From Scalesia atractyloides (lineage: Eukaryota > Streptophyta > Magnoliopsida > Asterales > Asteraceae), in assembly GCA_947069175.1 (NCBI GenBank), contig CAMTDV010001633.1:59874102-59938101 (forward strand): 64,000 nt of DNA. The letters run 5' to 3'. Both the position numbers and the translations under genes were made by a program. Under the pieces are notes generated by a model that made no database searches, was not told where the DNA came from, and saw only the letters and a program-made list of their open reading frames with translations. This document shows, piece by piece, positions 1-11,078 of the stretch. Within the stretch, counting starts at the first letter, position 1. Every line of letters starts with the position of its first letter.

Positions 1-614
1 ACAAGGCTAAGATCAAGTCCACAAGTGGTGTGAAACCCACTAGTGGAAATGCTCCTGATTCACGGACATGCTTTAAATGCCATACTATTGGTCATATTGC
101 TCGAAAGTGTCTGAATCTAAAGCCTATGTTTTCTCGAAGGAAAAATGTTTCAAAAGATGAAAAATAAAAACAACCAGAGATTGTAAAATCCAAAAATGAA
201 TTTGTTTCTGAAATAAAAACCAAAAATGAATCAAGGTTTGAAAATTCAGTTTTTGAGAAAGGTGAAACTTCAAAGTCAAACAAAAACGATGATTCACAGT
301 TTTATATCAAGAAAGCAAGATACATGTCACAGTCCTGGGTTGCGAAAAGGAAATTGTCTGAAAATGGAAAGTCTGTTACTGCTAAAACTGAAAATGTCAA
401 ATCAAATGAAACAGTTATTAAAAATGATCTTTCAAAATTGAAAAATGATTTTCTAAAACAGACAGAAAAAGAAAAGGTCGAAAAAGTCTCAAAATTATCA
501 TTGGACGAAATTTTTGATGAAAATTTTGATTATGATGATGGTTACGAATTTGATTACGTTGATTATCAAGTTCAACCAAAGACCAAAAAGGTTTGGGTTT
601 CTTTTTTCAAGTAG
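1..614 (+). pseudogene. C-terminal part of a Ty1/copia (Sirevirus-like) gag, element A
   Basis: The frame beginning at base 3 encodes a CCHC zinc knuckle of form C-x2-C-x4-H-x4-C (CFKCHTIGHIARKC, bases 69-110), which binds genomic RNA in retroelement Gag. An in-frame TAA at 165-167 interrupts the frame. It then stays open in the same frame to a second stop at 612-614, through a lysine-rich tail and an acidic stretch around 505-560. A GTT-GAT-TCA-GGA remnant at 657-668 would read VDSG, matching the start of the copia aspartic protease. No integrase, RT or RNase H follows before the LTR. The left end lies outside the window. The copia assignment is firm. The Sirevirus lineage is inferred from the knuckle type and the polypurine tracts that follow. 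Confidence 0.75.
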
Positions 615-2596
615 TTACTTTCGTATGCAGGAGTTCCGAGAATCCACTTTATCAAAGTTGATTCAGGATTATGGAAGCTCTAGTTCGTTTTAACTTATCC
701 AGAAATGTCATATCTATGTCATTTTGAGGGGGAGTAGTTGAAAAGAAAAGTTTTTGAAATTACAAGTGGTTGTTAAAAAGAAAATTTTTGAAAAGTCAAA
801 ATTATGAAAATCCACACCGTTGAACAGAAAAACTGATTTCAAAGTTCTTACAAGTTCAAACTGCTTTTACAAGTGGTAAATGAGTCTTATGATTGTTTGT
901 TAAACAATTGCAGATACAGGATTGAGAAAAAGGATCGAACGACGAGATCACGGGATCCGCATTGGTTTGTTACATTTTTAGAAGAATTTCTTTAAATCTA
1001 AAATCCAAAAATATGTTTTTTTTTATTTTAGGGGGAGTAAGAAAATTTTAAAAATTGTTGAAAAATCAAAAACATATGAAAAAGTTGAAAATTCAAAAAC
1101 ATGAAAAAGACAAAAAGAATTTGTTGTCAAAAAGGAAATGATAGTACATCAGTGGATTATCATAGTATGCTAAATAATTGTAAAGTTTAAAAGTGATAAA
1201 CAAGTCTTACTGTGGATGTGTCGATAGACTTTACATGTTCAGTAGATTGTTTCCAGGATATAAACTAAATTTTACAACTGCTTAATCTTGTGGATTAACA
1301 CATCTTGGATATATGGACTTAGTACTCCGAAATTTCGATTGAAGGGTTGCCTGATTCTGAGATACGAGGTCGTTATAGATAGTTGATATCTGGGGTATTA
1401 TACAAGTTCTTCTGATTGCGGAAGCAATAGCCTAGAACTTCTATAATGCTTTTGCTAAAAACCCCAAATAGCATGCAAACTTGAAAAAATCGAAAGATCT
1501 AATCATTTGCAATGCTGAAAAGATTCCTTAAGTGGAACACTCCTGAAAGACGAGCCTTCATCTCTTTGTCTGTACGGTAGTACTAACCTGAGCTCTCAAG
1601 GTCTTGCACAACCCAAATACAGATATCAATTACGCTATACTCACCTGTAAGATGAAATCTAGGGAATCTGGATTCGGGAGTATATTCAAGAGGTGGGAAC
1701 CATAGTTAAGTCAAGTTTCAAAATTCTTACCTTAACATACCTTGGAACAATTGAGAAATGTGATGAAGTTTAAGAGGACAAACATATCGACAATCTAGGT
1801 AAAAAAGTTTAAAACTTAAAAGTCTCAAAAAAGGTCAACGGTACTGGTGATATGTCTCAACAAAACTGATATGATCCTTAGATACGAATTCACAAAATAT
1901 GTCTGTAAATATGTTTGTACATAGTTTACTTTACTTGTTAAAAATTTTGTAAATACTTTACTTACTTTTTAAAATCCAAAAAGATTTTCAACGAGCCAAT
2001 GTTGGTGAACGGATCATCAAAGGCTAGTAAGAAAAGGTTCATTAATTTGAAACTTTAAAATTGACAAAAACATCAGTTGTTCATAACGGGTTTAACCAAG
2101 GTCATTAACTTGGACTTGGTAAACAAAATTAGTTAATCAAGGTCATTAATTTGGACTTGATCAACTAAGTGGATTTTATTTCAATATTTGAAAGTTGAAG
2201 GTCTTAAATGTAAAAAGCTTTGAACCTGGATAACTAAAAAGTTTGTAAAAGAAAGAAATGTTCATTCAAGTAAATCTGAAACGTTTACTAGTATGCTTAA
2301 GAACTTTGGAACAGGAAGCAAAGTTTTAGGGGGAGCAGGACGAAACGTGTTTAAAGTAAACTCAAAGCAAGGGGGAGCATAGCTCGCAAGCTTAGGAGGA
2401 GCTTGGATCTTACAGTTTTATTCAAGATAAAAGATAAAGACTCGGGAGCTTAATCAAGTCTAATGGCTACGAGGCATTCAAGAGAAGACTATGTCACAGA
2501 TGTTATCCAAGGGAAGATGTCAAGAGGAGTAGGTTGGTGCTTATATCAAAAGGATGTCTACATCAAGATGACTGCGGCAACATCCAAGGGGGAGTC
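615..2596 (+). other. Non-coding 3' region of element A with multiple polypurine tracts
   Basis: This 2-kb stretch has no usable reading frame. Purine tracts of the AGGGGGAG type occur near 726-735, 1029-1038, 2327-2336, 2369-2377 and finally 2586-2594, directly before the LTR. Clustered tracts downstream of pol are a known hallmark of Sireviruses. Here they follow gag and a few protease codons directly, so pol is missing. A stretch near 1768 (TTTAAGAGGACAAA) recurs near 56038 in element B, indicating shared ancestry. Confidence 0.6.
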
Positions 2597-3142
2597 TGTT
2601 GGTGCATATGTCTGTTGCCTTCGTCATTAAAGTCATTATGTATCGAGTCAGAGCGAATAGGGTTTAATCTGTGAGAAACGAGGCGTATTTAAGTAAGTTG
2701 TAAGCAAGTTCGCTGGTAATGGTGCTTGGAAGGACAAGTACGGCCGAACTTGACCTTAGTCAAGTTCAGGCAAACTTACATTCTCTACCAGCAAACTTGT
2801 TTGAGAGTTTGTAGCCAAGTTCGCTTGAAGATGGACTTGGGAAGTCAAGTTCGACCGAACATGACTAGGTCAAGTTCGGGCGAACATATACTCTTTCTCT
2901 AGCGAACTTGTACATCTATAAATAGGTGCCTTGGGTTTTCATTTGTAAGAGTTAGAGTTTTTGGCATAGAGACGACGAAGCTCTGTCGGATCCGGATCTT
3001 GAATGTATATGGACTATAGATCAATGAAATCAATCTTTAAACGTGTAATTCTTGTTATTTGATTAACATATCATTAGTTTCCACCTAATTGGATATTAGA
3101 TAACAAATTTAGGTTCCCGTGCTGTTCGTGGACGTTCCTACA
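2597..3142 (+). mobile_element. 3' LTR of copia element A (546 bp)
   Basis: The LTR begins TGTTGG directly after the polypurine tract and ends CCTACA, giving short terminal inverted repeats (TGT/ACA). A TATA box (TATAAATA) lies at 2917-2924. Upstream of it are imperfect copies of the 18-bp palindrome CAAGTTCGnnCGAACTTG at 2735-2752, 2844-2861 and 2870-2885, the same motif found in the gypsy G2 LTRs. The other LTR lies left of the window, so LTR identity and TSD cannot be checked. Confidence 0.7.
2917..2924 (+). promoter_or_regulatory. TATA box of the element A LTR
   Basis: TATAAATA lies about 320 bp into the LTR and 32 bp downstream of the last TTCGnnCGAA-type palindrome. This is the expected core promoter position of a plant retroelement LTR. 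Confidence 0.6.
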
Positions 3143-5162
3143 GGTAAACATATTTAGAGTATTTTGATGCTCCAAACTTGGTCATAAACTGAAGCTATAT
3201 AGAAAAGCGAAATTCATGCCTTATAAGAACTAGAATGCCCTTTAGCACGAGCATCATGTTTAAAACATAATTTTGACACAAAGCTCTTTACCTACTGTTA
3301 TGATATCATATTTAGGAATTATTGGGATGACGGGTCAGATTTATTTCTGACCTTAGCCTTGAGTTCTTGCATAAAGCTTATAAATAACAATAATAACCTT
3401 TTAACAAATAAAATGAGTTCTACATATAATTAACGTGTAAAACTTTTTGCTACTGATATGTAATGATAAATAAATTATTTCGAAGCCTCAAAGCTGGTCA
3501 TAATCTCAAAATCACTTAAACTTCAGAATTATCGTCATTTACCGACTTTCACGCTAAATAAGCACATAATTTGACTTTAAAATATATTTAGCGACCAAGA
3601 CTTGTTACCTACTGAATTTATAAATGATTTTAAGTATTTTTACAGTAGGGATAAGACATGAACTCAGAATCCCAAATGAGTCCCTAAAACCATATGTTAA
3701 ATGACCAAAATGCCCTTACGGGGCATAGTTTGGCCATAAACTATAAATCACATATATGTATGATATCCTACTGACTTAATATCATAAATTAATTATTTTT
3801 ACAGATTATGACCAAAACTTCAGTTTGCACGTAAATCCATTTTATAAACCTCAAAATGACCTAAATGCCCTTATAGGGCCTAATTCGGTTTCAAAACTTT
3901 TAGGGGCATACTTGTGGACATCCCACTGATTTTATGACATATCTTGAGCATAATAACTTAGGAAACTTGTATAGGTCTTGTCGGTTATCCGTATATGCTC
4001 ATACTCGCTCGGTTCGGCTTATGTGACTAATTTTCACGAACGAACCGAAACGGGTCTAACTTGGCATCTTTGCTTTAAAATCCAGAATGTGTTTAGTTTA
4101 CCCATATTATACAAGTCTTCATACTTGTTGGGTCTAAATTACGTTCCTTTCCGGTCACCGAGCGCTTTATACCGTAAACCATCTTTTAAACTAACCGGTC
4201 GAAGTCCTTGACTTAAATAAAGACCGTTAGTATCCTAATAGGTTGATAAAACCTTCTATACAGATTAGGTAGCCCGGTAGAAGATACCTTCATACGGTCT
4301 TAAGTATCATACGGCTGAGTAGTGCTTACACATAAACTCAGGTAAATACATTTAACTTATTTTCCCTTATACGGGCTTGGGATACGGTGAATTATTGCCG
4401 CTTGGTCGGGTATGGGTTCATTTAGTCGGATTGCGATTAATAAATCCGTATAACCCGTTTTAATCTGTTTTGTTTGATAACATAAACTATGGGGGTTAAC
4501 AACCATGTCCTGGATATCCTCGACTCATCTAAGTTATTGATGGCCACGACTTAAGCACGGTGTGTAGGCATACACCTGACAGATGCAAATGATAAAATAT
4601 AACTACCCACAAGTTGGGGATAACTCCCTTGTGGGTTTTATATGTGGTGAGTTAGTTAATCATGTTCGGTTTTCAAACCGACCCTAATAGTATGACAAAC
4701 ATGTAAAACCGTATACAAGATTATAAATGTAATTGTCTCAAGTTATAAAAGATTTTTGTGCCTTGTGCATCTATATTAACATTTTCAAATGTTTAACAAA
4801 ATGAGTCAGTTATTTGTATTTACCAGTGAAAACTGACGTATTTTCCAAAGACTAAGTGACAGGTACCTCACGAAATAGGCTGGAGCTACTTGGCATAATA
4901 AGAGGACTTTGCAAATCCCTAGATGCCTTAAGTCTGTGGAACTCAGTTTTATGTATTCATTTATAGATTTGCCGGTGGGTCCTTTTTGCAACCGTCTGTA
5001 TATTATTTTATTCGTACTTTAAACTTTCGGGTTGTAATAGTAATTTCCTTCCAAGCCTTCCGTTGTGCTATAACTGTGTATAATTGACTATGATGATATC
5101 AACTACGTCACGATACTCCCCACCGGGCCTACCGGGTTATACGTGAAAATCGGGGTGTGACA
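3143..5162 (+). mobile_element. Truncated Ty3/gypsy LTR
   Basis: This stretch has no coding capacity. It ends in CGGGGTGTGACA, the same 3' terminus seen on the other gypsy LTRs here (13190, 30801, 39206, 62936). Its body resembles long Tekay-type LTRs of Asteraceae, which is recognition rather than alignment. The sequence after 5162 (TTTAAGGTATC) is not a primer-binding site, so this is the end of a 3' or solo LTR. No matching start is visible, so its 5' part was probably displaced by copia element A, whose LTR abuts it at 3142/3143. Confidence 0.45.
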
Positions 5163-5504
5163 TTTAAGGTATCTAAAGAAGATTTGAGAAAATCATGAAG
5201 GTGATATTCGAAGAATTTATAAGAGGACCGATTGTTCCCAAATCGAAAAGCACGCTTGGTAGGATCTTTAGCTCACAAAGATCATTTACAAATAAAACGA
5301 GTCCGAGTAATCATGATACAGAGCTAGAGGATGCAAGACATATGGATAAAACACATGTGGTTTATAAAGAAATATTTATCGACTTGTGATTTTTTCGTAT
5401 TTTTTTTAGTTCATTGTAACTTAATCTTTACATGAGTAATACATGTTTCTTTCGTTTAAAATTTGATCTCAGCATTGTTAAATAATATAAGTTACTTTGA
5501 GGCT

Positions 5505-5533
5505 ACCCGTGTAAAACACAGGTACTTAAACTA

Positions 5534-5534
<1 letters not shown>
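5505..5534 (+). mobile_element. Helitron-like 3' terminus
   Basis: An imperfect hairpin (ACCCGTGT at 5505-5512 pairing with ACACAGGT at 5516-5523) is followed by a short spacer and CTAG at 5531-5534, then T. A hairpin plus CTRR before a host T is the standard Helitron 3' end. The 5' TC end was not located. The interval 5163-5504 would be its body. It includes a 64-codon open frame (5195-5389) that I do not recognise. Confidence 0.45.

Positions 5535-5564
<30 letters not shown>
5535..5564. repeat. (TA)15 microsatellite
   Basis: Fifteen TA dinucleotides directly follow the Helitron-like CTAG end, fitting insertion of a Helitron into an AT-rich target. A degenerate pair of short repeats (CTCATCCT...TTTCTCTAGTTTTAT) follows to about 5640. 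Confidence 0.85.
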
Positions 5565-5565
<1 letters not shown>

Positions 5566-5812
5566 CCTCATCCTCCATTTCTCTAGTTTTATATATATAT
5601 AGACTCATCCTTCATTTTCCTAGTTTTATCTCCTCTAAACCCATCCTCACACTCATCTACATGGCATAGCATCCTTTAAATACTCAGACCATAACGTAAT
5701 ACATAACCAAATACTCAGCATTTTTTATTCAAAATACATATATAATGTTATCCCTTCCGATTCAAACTCCCATCATTATAAAAATAAAATTACATTACAC
5801 GTCACCGGTGAT

Positions 5813-6615
5813 CTACCAATTCTCACTCCGGTTAGGTTTCGACGACGCATATTCATCCTGCCAAAGACATTTAAATCACACAACTTAAGTTAAAACCAAG
5901 ATAATCAATTTATAAAACACAAATGTAAATTATTCGTACTTGATCACCACTTGAAGGAATCCAATCATTTGTTGCAGGATTTGATTTGACCACCTGATCT
6001 TTGTATCCACCATAACTTCCGGTCTGCACTTGTAAATCATATAAACCATCATCATCTCCATGTTCCTCCCTTGCCACCTTTATAAATCCATTTCCTGTCT
6101 GCAATTCAACAATTAATAATATCACTAAACGGATTCATTTATCAATTAATTTATTATTACATAAAACCATTAGAACATAAAAGATAGATAAATAAATAAT
6201 TAAACCGTGTGATGTTCTTTGTCGATAGAAACAAATCCTCTGTAGTATCTCGTCTTCACGAACTCTTCTTCCACCGCCGCGTTACCGTCGGAAACTATAC
6301 CCTGATAATAATCGTTAACTTAACGGTTAAAATCAATAAATTTTATTTTTGTACTTAGAATTATAAACCGAAGAAACGCACTTGAGATTGAGATATTAAC
6401 GACTGGAACTTGATGAGCTCTGGGATGGTAGTAACCGGTTCATCAGAGAGTGATCCCGATTCGACGGGATCACTGCGGTTTGGTTTAGGTGGACGTTTGG
6501 GGAGAAGGGAATCGAAGTGAGATCTAACTTGTTTGGAGATTTGAAGCTGCTGATGAGGGTCGATGATGTCGTCGCTCCGGCTGGGTTTGAAGGTGAGCAT
6601 TGGTTGTCCCACCAT
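5813..6615 (-). CDS. Four-exon host gene, 177-aa soluble protein, possibly MEE59-like
   Basis: I assembled this from splice signals. Exon 1 is 6382-6615 (78 codons from ATG), exon 2 6206-6301 (32 codons), exon 3 5940-6098 (53 codons) and exon 4 5813-5857 (14 codons plus TAG). All three introns start GT, end CAG and are phase 0, so every exon is a whole number of codons, which strongly supports a real gene. The product is hydrophilic with no signal peptide or membrane segment. KPNRSD in exon 1 is echoed by KPNRSEN just before the stop. A conserved-looking core, LQVQTGSYGGYKDQ, lies in exon 3 after an acidic GDDDGLYD. Start MVGQPMLTFKPSRSDD; minus-strand TATA near 6745-6755. The layout and length recall the plant MEE59 family, named from the Arabidopsis maternal-effect embryo arrest collection, but this is from memory and uncertain. 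No frame break is seen; it appears functional. Confidence 0.8.
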
Positions 6616-6744
6616 GATTACCAGGTGGCAGCGTGTTGAAGCGGCGTAATAGATGATAAAGTTGAAGGCAGGGGTTGGATGGATTGTTATGGTTGGAAAG
6701 AGTGAGAAAGAATGTAAGAGAAACTATGGGCTTGTTTTATGATG

Positions 6745-6755
6745 TATATATAAAT
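6745..6755 (-). promoter_or_regulatory. TATA box of the four-exon gene
   Basis: On the minus strand this reads TTTATATATAC, about 130 bp upstream of the ATG at 6613-6615. This leaves room for a 5' UTR of roughly 100 bases. Confidence 0.5.
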
Positions 6756-7250
6756 CCAGTTTTAAAAGTTTTCGGTGGTCTATGGTAGTATTATTGCTTA
6801 TGTATCTTGTTTAAATAAGAAGGTTGTTTCCATCCTTGCGTTACAGTGGGAAATCAACCTGTTTGATAAACAAAGATTACTAAAGTAATTAAGGTCTTAG
6901 TCTATATTTTAATTTTTCTTAACTCCAATCCATATTGATGTCATATCACTTATTTTTTCTTATTTTATTTTACCTTACCTCAAAGAAATTGTCTAATCTC
7001 ATTAACTTCACCTAACCCTATAAAAAAAGAAAACAAATTAATTCAATTTGCTTAACATCTGTTAACATATTAACCAAGAATCCCTTTAATACCCCTTAAC
7101 ACAAGGAGGGAATGATATACAATGTCACTTAATATGCCATGTCATTGTTAACACAAAAAATGTTAGAGTATACTTCAAGGCCTAACAACCCGGTTATTGG
7201 TAACTATATATGTTTCAATTAGATATTCTCAGTACAATAAAAATAAACTA
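6756..7250. other. AT-rich intergenic stretch
   Basis: I see no gene, RNA or clear element here. It is plain AT-rich sequence upstream of the four-exon gene up to the SINE tail. Confidence 0.6.
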
Positions 7251-7555
7251 TTTTTTAACGGCAAGAAACGACGTGGCAACCACCGTGACACCGGGCGCTG
7301 TGGCCAAGGTCGACTACTCTACCCCCGCCAGCCCCTTGGCTCTCCCCAGATGCGTGGAAACCCGACCTCCATCCGCCCGAAGGCACGACAGTGGAATAAT
7401 CGGTAAAACCTCGCCTCCCATCCAAGTCGAACCGGCGCCACCCATATTCGTTCTTCTCCTGGATTCCGCAGAAAAGAATGAAGAGAGTGGAAATCGAACA
7501 TGGGACACAAATAACACCAATTCTTTTCCTAAGCACTCCACCACTACATATCGAG
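7251..7555 (-). mobile_element. SINE, minus strand
   Basis: On the minus strand a tRNA-like head comes first, with an A-box-like TAGTGGTGGAGTGCTT and a B-box-like GTTCGATTTCC. A GC-rich body follows, ending GCCGTTAAAAAA, an A-rich tail that shows as a T-run at the left edge on the plus strand. The body shares GGTTTTACCGA and CGTCGTGCCT/CTGTCGTGCCT-type blocks with the copy at 23718-24012, and the 3' end matches the copy at 27083. Several short open frames on both strands here are by-products of the GC-rich body. Confidence 0.65.
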
Positions 7556-7788
7556 TGATGTCATTCATAATCCCACATTATCAATTAATAATGATTCACA
7601 TGTTGCTAGAAAAATCTAATAATAAGGCTTAGAACATCTTAGTTATTTGTCTAAATAACATTAACCTGTAAACATATATTTGTATGTAGTTATTAATTCA
7701 TGCAGAAGAATATAAAGCTCGCAATCTCTCACTTTTACTTTAAAAACTAAACCATTAATTCAAGTATACAGATACGTTTGTTCTTCTA
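7556..7788. other. AT-rich spacer
   Basis: Nothing recognisable; it separates the SINE from the hAT MITE target site. Confidence 0.6.
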
Positions 7789-7796
7789 GTTGAGAG

Positions 7797-8396
7797 CAAT
7801 GTTTTAAACCGGTTTATAAATCATACCAGGTTGGGCTCTGAAAAAGGTTAACCGGATTGTACCGGGCGGTTGAACCAGGTTACTTGTTAACCCTCTAATT
7901 CCATAAAATACAAACTCATCTAAAAAACAATGGAATCTCATTTAGGATTTATGTAATTGATCATAGTTTTATCTAAAAACAACTATTTTGTTGTAAAATA
8001 TTAAACATTTTAAGAGCATTTTTATTAGTTGTACAATGTGGAAAATAGTTTCAATGGTTGTAAAATATTAAACATTTTAAGAGCATTTTTATTAGTTGTA
8101 CAATGTGGAAAATAGTTTCAGTGGTGATGAAATATTGGAATAGAATACACTAGGTTAATTATTGTAAATATGGAAGGCCAATATTTCCTTAGTTTCACAT
8201 TTTTATTAAAATTAAAAATCAAATTCCAAGGTAATGCAAACCGGTTCAACGGTTTGAATCGGTAGAATTGGATTTACCGCCGGTACATAAGATATACCGT
8301 ATTTGGGTTTTACCGGTCTTTATCATACTGGACCCATGTTTGGTATCCACTTTAACCGGTATAATCGGCCAGTTCATATCGGTATTTAAAACATTG
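7797..8396. mobile_element. hAT-type MITE, 600 bp, 8-bp TSD
   Basis: The ends are CAATGTTTTAAA and TTTAAAACATTG, a 12-bp terminal inverted repeat of which the outer CAATGTTTTAAA is exact. It is flanked by perfect 8-bp duplications GTTGAGAG at 7789-7796 and 8397-8404. An 8-bp TSD with CA...TG ends marks hAT elements. No transposase frame is present, so it is non-autonomous. Sub-terminal sequence is rich in ACCGGT-type motifs, as in other MITEs with many potential transposase sites. Confidence 0.9.
7991..8124. repeat. 67-bp tandem duplication inside the hAT MITE
   Basis: The sequence beginning TTGTAAAATATTAAACATTT at 7991 is repeated from 8058 with very few changes (for example CAATGG versus CAGTGG at the end of the unit), an offset of 67 bp. 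Confidence 0.85.
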
Positions 8397-8599
8397 GTTG
8401 AGAGTTAACTTAGATTCAAATAAGACGACTACTTTGTTTTTCTTTTCGATCTTTCCAAATGTTAACTCAATACTAGGATCTCAAATCTTGCAAACTCTGC
8501 CACCACCCACACCCCAAAGGAATTCTAATTTCAAGCCTCTTTAGCGTTAGCACTCCTTCATTCGAACAAACAACCACCCAAATGTTGCTTTTTAATATA

Positions 8600-9155
8600 G
8601 GAATATTGGATTTTAATAATCCCAACTATTCGTCGTTGGCTGCCAACAGTCCCAATTTAAAAAATAACCACTGGCCACCAATGGACCCTGACTAACAGAA
8701 CGCCAACGCCGTTAGTCTCTGGTCGCCGGAAAACCGTTTTTGGCCAGAAAAAGTTTTCTAAAGATCCGATCTAAGGTTACAAAGAGGTTTGGGACGAAGA
8801 TGTTAAGTTTTTCGGCCAAAAAGTTGAGTTTTCCGGCTAAAGTTTTCTAGCGAAAAAAAAAGAGTTTTCCAGCGACTTCAATAATTGGGGTTTTTACTAG
8901 AAAAAGGTTCCTAAAGGTGTGTAATAAGGTTACAAAGAAGTTTGGGACAAAAACGTTGAGTATTCCGGCCAAAAATAAGTTTTCCGGCCAAAAACGTTTT
9001 TCCGGCGACCGGATACTAACGGCGTTAGCGTTCTGTTAGTCAGGGTCCATTGGTGGCCAATATGTCAATAGTTGGGACTGCCTGTGGTTATTTTTGAAGT
9101 TGGGACTGTTGACGACCAACGACGAATAGTTGAGATTATTAAAATCCAATATTCC
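8600..9155. mobile_element. Mutator-like foldback MITE, 556 bp, 9-bp TSD
   Basis: The element starts GGAATATTGG and ends CCAATATTCC. Its arms stay complementary for well over 100 bp, e.g. the block TGGACCCTGACTAACAGAAC near 8683 against GTTCTGTTAGTCAGGGTCCA near 9030. It is flanked by perfect 9-bp repeats TTTAATATA at 8591-8599 and 9156-9164. Long inverted repeats plus a 9-bp TSD indicate a Mutator-like (MULE) derivative. The centre carries repeated TTTTCCGGC(C)AAAA motifs. No transposase is encoded. Confidence 0.88.
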
Positions 9156-9164
9156 TTTAATATA

Positions 9165-10097
9165 TACAATAACTTATTGCAGGTAGTTGATTCAGGCGTA
9201 GATAAAAAAGCACGTAACAACGGTATATTTTTAAATGAGCGTCCAACGGTTTAAAAAAAAACCAAAAACAGTTTAAAAACGTGTAAAACAACTAGTCATT
9301 TCAAACGTAATGTTACAAAAATCAATTTCAAAATGTAGATAAAAGTAACGAATGTGCACCGCTAATCTTATTTGAAACTATATATAAAAAGAAAAAACAT
9401 GTAAAAAAAATCATGACATCGTAATAGAAAATTTGTTTAAAACTTAAAGATATAACTTTATTAAAGTTTGGGTGAGTTGTGTAAACGATTTAAAAAGGTA
9501 AATATAACTTTATTAGGGTTTAGGGGACACATCATAAGTTCGTTAAAACTCAAGGGGTAAGAATGTAAATTAGTTTTAAAAAACCTAAGAAAATTTAAGG
9601 GGGCAAAAAAGTAAGAACCAAACATTTGTGGTAATAAAAAAAGAAAAAAAATGTCTTTTTTATACTGATAAATGCCACAAAAAATGAGTAAATTACTTTA
9701 ATGCCATAAAAAAGAAAAGTTCTTCATATGAATATGAGTGGTACTTCCGTAATTAATAACAAAATGGAGGTTAATGTGTGTACTGTAGTGTCAAGATGTA
9801 ATTTAATACATAGTCTAATATAATTTTGAATTAGATAAGATCCTAATACGTTATTGAGTATCGGCGTCAAGGGCCAGGGGTGGATTGATAAGCTGCCGAA
9901 TTTTAGAAATAGGGATGCAGAGTGTCAATTGAAAGAAACCACAGGGACTTAAACTGCAGTTCACTCTATTTTATTTGGTGTTGATTGGTATTATATAGTT
10001 GATTTCCTATTCAATATTTAAGGCCGGTGGGTGTAGAGTGGCGTCTCCACTTACACCGGACCAATAACGTCTCGAACATCGCCCCTTAGGTACCATC
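9165..10097. other. Unassigned AT-rich region
   Basis: No gene is evident. A short inverted repeat at about 10024-10059 (CCGGTG...CACCGG with GTGTAGAGTGG/CCACTTACAC arms) could be a small foldback. The stretch 9840-9960 has the look of transposon debris but I cannot classify it. Confidence 0.5.
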
Positions 10098-10552
10098 TGG
10101 CCTGTAACAACTCCAATTTTCGTTGTTATCTTTTTCTTTTTGTTCCATTGTATCTATCCAATTGTACTCCGAGATTCGGTTATGAAAAAGTTTGTGTAAA
10201 TTAAATTATGTTTGTTACAGTTATATCGCATCTGATCAATTATTAAATGCATCGCTAATCTAATCACACACAATGATACTACTATACGAGCCAAGTGTGT
10301 TATTGTTTAATAAACACTTGTGCCATCGCATCGCTTATCTCATCGCATCGCAAATCGCAGTTAATTATATGGTTTTATGTTTTATGTGTGTTATGTTTAT
10401 GATTACACTCGCTATCGCATCGCTCTCACATATCCGAATCACTAAATCGCACAATTACATCACTTATAACGCTTAATATAACTATCTAATACGAACCGAA
10501 TCGCCGAACAATCGATAAACGAACGAAAAACGAAGAAAACCCAACATTTGGT

Positions 10553-10714
10553 CAAGTTCGCTCGAACTTGGTGTTACCAAGTTCGACCGAACTTGACTAG
10601 CCAAACACAAAACCTCATTTTCCCACAAGTTCGGCCAAACTTGACTAGAGACTCCTGAGTATCTTACAAGTCCGCTCGAACTTGTACAAATATGTACAAG
10701 TTTGCCCGAACTTG
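10553..10714. repeat. Upstream cluster of TTCGnnCGAA palindromes
   Basis: Perfect copies of CAAGTTCG-nn-CGAACTTG occur at 10553-10570 and 10578-10595. Degenerate copies lie near 10627, 10669 and 10697, all within 200 bp upstream of the TATA box at 10745. Confidence 0.85.
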
Positions 10715-10744
10715 ACTCCCATCAGCTCACATTTTGCCTTCACC

Positions 10745-10752
10745 TATAAATA
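10745..10752 (+). promoter_or_regulatory. TATA box of the G2-family solo LTR
   Basis: CACCTATAAATAC context, conserved at 37400 and 45856 in the two LTRs of the complete element. Confidence 0.65.
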
Positions 10753-11078
10753 CTCAGCTCCATTCTCTCACTTGAACTTGCTGCAAGTTCGCCCAGAGAT
10801 CTCAAAACCCGAAACCCTTTGTTTTCTAAGTAAGATTCAACCCGATTCCAACTACAATGATATTAAAAAACGTTTTACAACGGATTACAACGATTTTGCA
10901 CAAGGCTTTGCCTTCGTTTTCATCAAATCTCTTCTGTTTACGAAAATCTTCATCTTTTTATGCCAAACTTCTGTTTTTCACTCAAATCTATACTAGATCT
11001 GAGTAAAACCTTTCAAAAACATTGATTTCTACACAATATTCGGACTAATGACGTATGTTTCGTTCACTTTTGAGTGGA

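Noticed and set aside
3978..4211. 77-codon frame in the truncated gypsy LTR
   Set aside because: No domain, lies within LTR sequence.
7210..7632. 140-codon plus-strand frame and overlapping minus-strand frames
   Set aside because: They lie in the GC-rich SINE body, which also exists elsewhere without these frames being kept.
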